From Firmicutes bacterium M10-2 (lineage in GTDB: Bacteria; Bacillota_I; Bacilli_A; Erysipelotrichales; Erysipelotrichaceae): DNA of 52,937 nucleotides. The DNA lies in the NCBI GenBank assembly GCA_000403415.2, contig KE159699.1:1-52937 (forward strand), written 5' to 3'. The notes under the pieces are model-generated. The model saw only the letters and a program-made list of their open reading frames with translations. It ran no database searches and was not told where the DNA came from. This document shows, piece by piece, positions 48,179 to 52,937 of the stretch. How positions within the stretch are numbered: the first letter of the stretch is position 1; every line of letters begins with the position of its first letter. Position numbers and translations under genes: made by a program.

Positions 48179-48218
48179 ATTATACATGCTTTTAGCAAAG
48201 TTTCAACAAGAGTGCTAA
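48179..48218 (-). promoter_or_regulatory. ftsH promoter with a CIRCE-like HrcA operator
   Basis: Minus strand: TTGAAA (48201-48206), 16 bp, TATAAT (48179-48184). Plus strand 48192-48218: TTAGCAAAG, 9 bp, GAGTGCTAA. The CIRCE consensus is TTAGCACTC-N9-GAGTGCTAA, so the right half is perfect, the left half fits six of nine, and the spacing is exact. HrcA repression, relieved by heat shock, is the natural reading. Confidence 0.7.
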
Positions 48219-48346
48219 ACGATGTATGATTTCACACAATAAAGAAAAATTTTGTGGGAGATCAAATAAAACATGAATAAGAGTTGAATGCTATCATAGC
48301 ACACTATGTATTGGTTGCATAGAAAAATGTTCTATACTTTCCGGCG

Positions 48347-48375
48347 TTTTCAATTTGAATAATTGTGATTATAAT
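48347..48375 (+). promoter_or_regulatory. Esterase-gene promoter
   Basis: TTTTCA, 17 bp, TATAAT, 43 bp before the ATG. The rest of the 268-bp gap to ftsH is taken up by the CIRCE/promoter region and A+T-rich DNA. Confidence 0.6.
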
Positions 48376-48418
48376 AGAGGCGAAAGTTTCATGGAAAAGA
48401 GTATAGGAGGAGATTGTT

Positions 48419-49162
48419 ATGATTGTTAAGATTCCTTTTCGCATTGATCCCCTCGAGCGGGAAACAATGCTGCACGTGTACTTGCCCGATGATTATGAAG
48501 AAAAAGATGAACGTTATCCGGTCATGTATATGTATGATGGGCACAATTTGTTCGATGACAAGGACGCGACGTATGGAAAATCATGGGGTCTGGCAAAATT
48601 TTTGAATGCGTATAATAAGCCGTTTATTATCGTGGGGATCGAATGTGATCATATCGGAAGAAATCGGTTAGATGAGTATTGTCCGTATCCGGTTTGTTCT
48701 GCATTTTTAGGCAATATTCGCGGCAAAGGCGGGATATTCATGGATTGGGTAGTTAACGTGCTCAAACCGTTTATCGATAAAAATTTCCGAACTTTTCCAC
48801 AACGAGGAGCGACAGGAATCGGAGGAAGCTCAATGGGTGGTTTAATGGCGTATTATTCGGTTGTTCGCTACAACAAAGTGTTTTCCAAAGCAGCGTGTCT
48901 GTCCCCTTCGTTAATGGTTTGCGAAAACCAATTGATGAATGAAACAAAAGAAGATTGGATTCATCCGGATACCCGTGTATATATGAGCATGGGAACGAAA
49001 GAGTTCGGATCGGGAAATCTTCAATTGTTTCCTTATTTGGATCAGTTTGCTCAGGCCATCAAGCCGGCACTATCGAAAATCGAAATCATCGAAGGCGGAG
49101 AACACAACGAAGCTTGTTGGGAAACGCTAAATAAAGAATATTTTGACTATTTATGGATGTGA
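48419..49162 (+). CDS. Putative esterase (alpha/beta hydrolase, esterase D/Fes-like family)
   Basis: 247 residues. YPVMYMYDGHNLFDD and the nucleophile elbow GIGGSSMGGLMAYY (Ser in GSSMG) with a late His in GGEHNEACW fit the PF00756 esterase family. No signal peptide, so it is cytoplasmic. The natural ester is unknown. RBS GGAGGAGA. Its terminator carries the third 191-bp element. Confidence 0.85.
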   Translation: MIVKIPFRIDPLERETMLHVYLPDDYEEKDERYPVMYMYDGHNLFDDKDATYGKSWGLAKFLNAYNKPFIIVGIECDHIGRNRLDEYCPYPVCSAFLGNIRGKGGIFMDWVVNVLKPFIDKNFRTFPQRGATGIGGSSMGGLMAYYSVVRYNKVFSKAACLSPSLMVCENQLMNETKEDWIHPDTRVYMSMGTKEFGSGNLQLFPYLDQFAQAIKPALSKIEIIEGGEHNEACWETLNKEYFDYLWM

Positions 49163-49163
49163 T

Positions 49164-49187
49164 TGACGATAGAAAGTTCTATCGTCT
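49164..49187 (+). terminator. Esterase terminator hairpin, left copy
   Basis: GACGATAGAA and TTCTATCGTC form a 10-bp stem with a very short loop; with one flanking T on each side this 24-bp unit is repeated at 49379-49402 as the target duplication. Confidence 0.87.
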
Positions 49188-49378
49188 CAGAGTGTTGACA
49201 AACTACCTATTTTGAAAAAATTAAATTTCAATAAAATAAAAGTGGGTAAAAAGGTCTAAAAAAAGAGTAATATTAGGTACTTAAATACCTCAAATTGCTC
49301 TTTTTTTATTCATTTGTGGGAGAAAAATAAAAAGCTGTGACAAAGCCGATTTGAAAAATCGACTTTGTCAACAGCCTG
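49188..49378. mobile_element. 191-bp non-autonomous IS1182-type element, copy 3
   Basis: Identical to copies 1 and 2 and in the same plus-strand orientation. Target duplication 24 bp (stem plus one T on each side). Esterase transcripts enter from the left end. Confidence 0.92.
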
Positions 49379-49409
49379 TGACGATAGAAAGTTCTATCGT
49401 CTTTTTTTG
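49379..49409 (+). terminator. Esterase terminator hairpin, right copy with U-tract
   Basis: Second copy of the 24-bp hairpin unit, followed by TTTTTTT. Confidence 0.87.
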
Positions 49410-49506
49410 TGTGGAAGATTGCGAATGTTGTTGAAAAATGCTCGAAAATAGCGTTCAAGAAGTGTTCGCGAATAAATTTCGCTAAGATAAAGAAAGAGGT
49501 GACAGT

Positions 49507-51210
49507 ATGAAAACACAACACGATTTAATAAAAGTTTGTGAAAGAATACAAGGAAGGGGCTATCCGGCCTATAAAGATTGTCGGGGAGAATACATATGCG
49601 AAGGAGGATATGTATTGTCAATCGATCATGTTCAGGGAGATCCGTTTGCCGCACCAAGCGATGTATCGATTCGCGTCAAAAATACATTTGAAAAAAGCAG
49701 TTACGAAACCGATTATCGAAGAATCGCATTAGAAGATACGTTGCTGCGTATCTTTTACGAAACGATCAAGAACGATCCCTATAAAGGAAAGGGAAGCGGA
49801 AAAAGCGGCACAATTTATTTGAGTCGCCCGCAACAAGAAATATTGGAACGAAGCGCATGCCATATCGATGAAAAAGAAATTACGATTCGCATGCATATCG
49901 GATTTCCGGCCAATGGCAGACGTGTGCTTTCCAATGAACTTGTCAAAATTTTGTTTGATTATCTTCCGGAAAAGATCTTGAATAGTTTGATTGCAGACAA
50001 TTTGAGCACGAAAAATTTAGAACGGGTCCACCGCGCTTTATCTTTAGCAGATGATCAGCATGCTGTACGTGAAGAAATGAAAAAAAGAGGCTTGGTGGCC
50101 TTTATCGCAAATGATTCCATATTGCCGAGAAAGTCAGGAGTTTCGCAATTGCCGATGCTCAACGCGATTCCGTTTCTTTCTCCGGAATCTCTTTCTGTTG
50201 AAATTCCGGTCCCTCACCGTAAAAAAATTGCGGGAATGGGAATCAAAAAAGGAATTACGCTTATTATCGGCGGAGGCTATCACGGAAAGTCCACCCTGCT
50301 TGAGGGGTTGGAACGTGGTGTGTACAATCACATTTCAGGAGATGGTCGTGAATTTGTTTTATGCGATTCAAGCGCTGTGAAATCAAGAGCCGAAGACGGA
50401 CGCAGCATAGAAAACGATAATATTGAAGCGTTTATCAATCATTTGCCAAATCATAAAAAAACAAATGCGTTCTCAAGTGAGGATGCGTCCGGATCGACAT
50501 CTCAGGCTGCCGGAGTGTGCGAGGCATTGGAAGCCGACAGCAAGGTGCTGCTTTTTGATGAAGATACAAGTGCAGCCAATTTTATGGTACGGGATCCATT
50601 GATGCAAATGGTCGTTCATCCCAATCAAGAACCGATCACTCCTCTGGTATATCGTATACGTCAGCTGTATGAACAGGAAGATGTGAGCACGATTCTGGTT
50701 GCCGGCAGTTCAGGTGCTTTCTTCGAACAAGCCGATTTGATTATCCAAATGGCTCGTTATATTCCTATGGATGTCACATCACGAGCCAAAGAGATGGCAC
50801 TCGCCTATCCGGATCTTTGCTCTCCTGAACGGAAGTTGGATCATAAGCCGTTTTATACGGACCGCATTCCGCTGCCGAATAAATTTTTGATGGGAGAACG
50901 AATCAAGATCAAGACACAAGGGCTGGATGCGATCCTATTGGATCGAGAACCTTTGGATGTACGTCTTGTGGAACAGTTGATCGACCCCGAACAGTTGACA
51001 ACACTTGGAGCGATGGTGCTTTACGCTCACAAATATTTGATGGATGGGAAAAAGGACTTATCTCAAATTGCCGATGAGCTGGAATTGTTGATCAACAAAA
51101 AGGGATTGAGGATTTTGGGAAATCGCGATTTCTGCCGTGTACGTAAACAAGAATTTATGGCAGTTATCAACCGATATCGTTCTCAAAAGATGAAACAGAA
51201 AATTATTTAA
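49507..51210 (+). CDS. Predicted ABC-class ATPase (PF09818/COG3044 type)
   Basis: 567 residues. A central Walker A, IIGGGYHGKSTLLEGL (about residues 252-267), and Walker B-like KVLLFDEDTSAANFM identify a P-loop ATPase of the uncharacterised ABC_ATPase family; there is a QTSQAAG-like stretch (SGSTSQAAGVCEALE) and a conserved AGSSGAFFEQAD segment. The N-terminal 200 residues and the C-terminal 100 are family-specific. No membrane segments. A structurally studied relative binds RNA, but no function is established here. RBS AGAGGTG. Confidence 0.8.
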   Translation: MKTQHDLIKVCERIQGRGYPAYKDCRGEYICEGGYVLSIDHVQGDPFAAPSDVSIRVKNTFEKSSYETDYRRIALEDTLLRIFYETIKNDPYKGKGSGKSGTIYLSRPQQEILERSACHIDEKEITIRMHIGFPANGRRVLSNELVKILFDYLPEKILNSLIADNLSTKNLERVHRALSLADDQHAVREEMKKRGLVAFIANDSILPRKSGVSQLPMLNAIPFLSPESLSVEIPVPHRKKIAGMGIKKGITLIIGGGYHGKSTLLEGLERGVYNHISGDGREFVLCDSSAVKSRAEDGRSIENDNIEAFINHLPNHKKTNAFSSEDASGSTSQAAGVCEALEADSKVLLFDEDTSAANFMVRDPLMQMVVHPNQEPITPLVYRIRQLYEQEDVSTILVAGSSGAFFEQADLIIQMARYIPMDVTSRAKEMALAYPDLCSPERKLDHKPFYTDRIPLPNKFLMGERIKIKTQGLDAILLDREPLDVRLVEQLIDPEQLTTLGAMVLYAHKYLMDGKKDLSQIADELELLINKKGLRILGNRDFCRVRKQEFMAVINRYRSQKMKQKII

Positions 51211-51229
51211 TAAATCCTTAAATATTATC

Positions 51230-51258
51230 TTGCGTTATGCGAAGTAATAACCTATAAT
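51230..51258 (+). promoter_or_regulatory. Promoter placing the transcription start at the ATG of the HD gene
   Basis: TTGCGT, 17 bp, TATAAT (51253-51258). Only six bases (GGCGCC) separate the -10 from the ATG, so the predicted +1 is the A of the start codon. No Shine-Dalgarno sequence is possible in such a transcript. Confidence 0.7.
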
Positions 51259-51264
51259 GGCGCC

Positions 51265-51747
51265 ATGAACAATAAAATAAGAGAAGAATTTCGTAAAAAG
51301 ATCCAAAAACACGTGACGTATTTCGAAGAACACGGAAGCTTCCTTGAAACGCATAAATATTCCCACCATAAACATGTGAGTGTTCATGAACATGTTCGTC
51401 ATGTCGCTTATACTGCCCTTAAACTTGCCTATCGATTTAAAATCAAAGTGGATGAGGATCGACTGATCCGTGCCGCTTTGCTGCATGACTATTATTTATA
51501 CGATTGGCATGCGGATGAAGACTGGCATAAATTTCACGGATTCAAACATCCGAAGTTTGCTTGTGAAAACGCACACCGTGACTTCGGTTTGTGTGAACGG
51601 GAAAAAGACGCAATCTTGACTCATATGTTTCCGCTCACCATAAAACCTCCTAAACACAGAGAGGGATGGTTGATCACTTTGGCTGATAAAATTTGTGCTT
51701 TCAAGGAATGCAACATAAAAAACTGGAGTTACGAAACTACCCAATAA
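51265..51747 (+). CDS. HD-domain phosphohydrolase-like protein
   Basis: 160 residues. The metal-binding pattern of the HD superfamily is present: EHVRHVAYTAL (first His), ALLHDYYLYDW (the HD pair) and ADKICAF (final Asp), with several extra histidines (HKYSHHKHVSVHEH). Substrate unknown. The ATG follows the -10 box so closely that the mRNA is probably leaderless. Followed by a strong terminator. Confidence 0.8.
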   Translation: MNNKIREEFRKKIQKHVTYFEEHGSFLETHKYSHHKHVSVHEHVRHVAYTALKLAYRFKIKVDEDRLIRAALLHDYYLYDWHADEDWHKFHGFKHPKFACENAHRDFGLCEREKDAILTHMFPLTIKPPKHREGWLITLADKICAFKECNIKNWSYETTQ

Positions 51748-51752
51748 CAAAC

Positions 51753-51786
51753 AAAAAAGCGATTCGAGAGAGTCGCTTTTTTGTTT
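51753..51786. terminator. Bidirectional terminator after the HD gene
   Basis: AAAAAAGCGA-TTC and GAGTCGCTTTTTT form a stem around a short loop, with A- and T-rich flanks on both sides. Confidence 0.88.
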
Positions 51787-51798
51787 GAGGCACAATTG

Positions 51799-51945
51799 CT
51801 AAGTAGAACAATTCCGGCAAGTTTTTTGCACAACCTCGTAATGCTTTCTTAAATCATTCATATGTTTTTTCATAAAAACGTTCTTTGCTGCATTTTTGTT
51901 AGCGATAACCTTGCCTTCGTATTGCCCTTCGAGTATTTTCGCAAA
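51799..51945 (-). pseudogene. 3' remnant of an unrecognised gene
   Basis: On the minus strand 48 codons read FAKILEGQYEGKVIANKN and end KHYEVVQKTCRNCST before a TAG. The composition looks coding, but the frame is closed by TAA just upstream (51946-51948) and there is no start codon before an internal Met. I do not recognise the protein. It converges on the terminator at 51753-51786, which could once have been shared. Probably the surviving 3' end of a deleted gene, next to the IS607-type element. Confidence 0.45.
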
Positions 51946-52179
51946 TTATAGATCTATTCTTGTTTGTCTATTATAATATCGCAAAACAGAACTTTTCTGA
52001 TGAAAAAATATTAGATCATGGCACCATGATTAATTGATAAAGGAAAATAAAAAATTAATGTAACGAATCAATGTGTTGAAGATACGAATAGACAAAGGAG
52101 GATATGTTAAGTTATAAGAAATATAGAAAAAAAGTGTATAAATACGGCATAATGTGTTCATAAAGAAAGGGTTGTATTT

Positions 52180-52692
52180 ATGAACACAAAGAATATCACA
52201 AACTATAAACCTAAAGATTTTGCCGAGTTATTAGGTGTATCAGTCAAGACATTGCAGAGATGGGACAGAGAAGAAATATTGAAAGCTCATCGAACTCCTA
52301 CTGATAGAAGATATTATACTTACGACCAGTATCTACAATTCAAAGGAATATAAACAGAAAATGATGTTAGAGATGTTGTCATTTACGCAAGGGTTTCTAC
52401 AAGAAATCAAAAAGATGATTTACATAATCAAGTAGAATTTTTAAAACAATTCTGTAATGCTAAAGGTGTTATTGTAAATCAATGTATTGAAGAGTTTGGA
52501 AGCTTTTGCGAAAAATTCAATACGGAGATCATCGTGGTAAAGAACGAAACTCTTTCGCCAAATGAAGAACTGGTGCAGGACATTCTTTCTATTCTACACG
52601 TATTCAGTTATAGATTATATGGTTTACGAAAGTATAAGAAACAAATCAGGGAGGATGAGGAGATTGCTAAAGAGCTTCAAAACGGAAATTGA
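52180..52692 (+). pseudogene. tnpA: IS607-type serine recombinase gene tnpA, disrupted
   Basis: Begins with a MerR-like HTH (DFAELLGVSVKTLQRWDREE) and, after an in-frame TAA at 52351-52353, continues into the serine recombinase domain with the catalytic Ser in VVIYARVSTRNQKDDL. The frame resumes unbroken to TGA at 52690. It lacks a central block: IEEFGS runs directly into FCEKFNTEIIVV, where full-length relatives have roughly 30-35 more residues. Two lesions, a nonsense codon and an in-frame deletion, make it non-functional. RBS AAAGGG upstream of the ATG. Confidence 0.85.
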
Positions 52693-52937
52693 TCCGACTT
52701 TGGAACAGAAACAAAAGATCCATCAAACGATCGGAACATGCCGATTCGTTTATAACTTTTACCTTTCGCATAACAAAGAAGTCTATGAAGCAGAAAAGAA
52801 ATTTGTCTCCGGCATGGATTTTCAAAAATGGCTCAATAATGTTTATTTGAAAGAGCATCCTGAATTTTCATGGATCAAGGATGTTAGTTCCAAATCCGTC
52901 AAACAGAGTATCATGAATGCCGATAAAGCGTTCCGAA
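52664..52937 (+). CDS. tnpB: TnpB (RNA-guided nuclease of IS607), partial
   Basis: First 91 residues of a TnpB: LLKSFKTEIDPTLEQKQKIHQ, here seen in two parts, then GTCRFVYNFYLS and EFSWIKDVSSKSVKQSIMN, the standard N-terminal OrfB/HTH region. TTG start at 52664 with GAGGAGA before it, overlapping the end of tnpA as usual for the family. The RuvC nuclease domain and zinc finger would lie outside the window, so integrity is unknown. TnpB proteins are omega-RNA-guided DNA nucleases, the ancestors of Cas12. Confidence 0.85.
   Translation, partial: MLKSFKTEIDPTLEQKQKIHQTIGTCRFVYNFYLSHNKEVYEAEKKFVSGMDFQKWLNNVYLKEHPEFSWIKDVSSKSVKQSIMNADKAFR

Larger units (their letters stand above)
52180..52937 (+). 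mobile_element. IS607-family element, left part (runs off the window)
   Basis: A tnpA-tnpB pair in the IS607 order, tnpB overlapping the end of tnpA. The left boundary lies somewhere in the A+T-rich DNA before 52180 and cannot be fixed, because IS607 elements have no terminal inverted repeats and little or no target duplication. The right end is beyond 52937. Confidence 0.8.

Overview
The window looks like the chromosome of a low-to-mid GC Gram-positive bacterium of the phylum Bacillota. The evidence is HPr kinase/phosphorylase, a DarA-type cyclic-di-AMP receptor, an Fe-S type PurF, MtlR/MtlA PTS organisation, good CcpA (cre) and near-CIRCE sites, strong AGGAGG ribosome binding sites and abundant intrinsic terminators. 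Erysipelotrichia is my best guess for the class, but this is inferred from gene style and not proven.

Layout. 0-5 kb: end of an rRNA operon (23S, 5S), then an intact IS1182-family element (3295-4940) sitting in the operon's terminator. 5-20 kb: housekeeping genes: uvrA-hprK-trxB, a PocR-domain protein, a membrane-anchored NodB deacetylase, darA-purD-fhs, an AI-2E family permease, a flavin-binding protein, purF, trxA and an M32 carboxypeptidase. 20-31 kb: an accessory region with two phage-type lysis cassettes, each behind a paralogous sigma-region-4-like regulator (CHAP lysin; holin + Amidase_5 lysin), a LytTR regulator divergent from a blaI-blaR1-small secreted peptide operon, a double-HTH regulator, a family of Ig-like lipoproteins (one frameshifted, one promoter with a consensus cre box) and an aldehyde dehydrogenase broken by one amber codon. 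31-40 kb: MarR-MATE, an orphan BlaI paralogue and a mannitol-type PTS operon (mtlA-mtlR-mtlF-pfkB-SorE-like dehydrogenase) that lacks mtlD. 40-49 kb: LacI regulator, truncated DJ-1/PfpI gene, LMW tyrosine phosphatase, histidine phosphatase, second flavin-binding protein, a PFK with an unusual active site, GH20 hydrolase, MarR, ftsH with a CIRCE-like operator, and an esterase. 49-52.9 kb: ABC-class ATPase, an apparently leaderless HD-domain gene, an unrecognised gene remnant, and the start of an IS607-family element with a broken tnpA and a tnpB cut by the window edge.

The most striking system is a terminator-seeking transposon family. The IS1182 element and three identical 191-bp non-autonomous copies (20304-20494, 33510-33700, 49188-49378) share a 15-bp terminal repeat. 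All four are flanked by 24-28 bp direct repeats that are, in each case, a complete intrinsic-terminator stem-loop of the neighbouring transcription unit. The duplication is centred on the loop and its length follows the stem, which suggests that structure rather than sequence sets the cut sites. The elements also carry terminator hairpins of their own, partly built from the terminal repeats, so insertion into a terminator should leave termination intact and shield the transposase from read-through.
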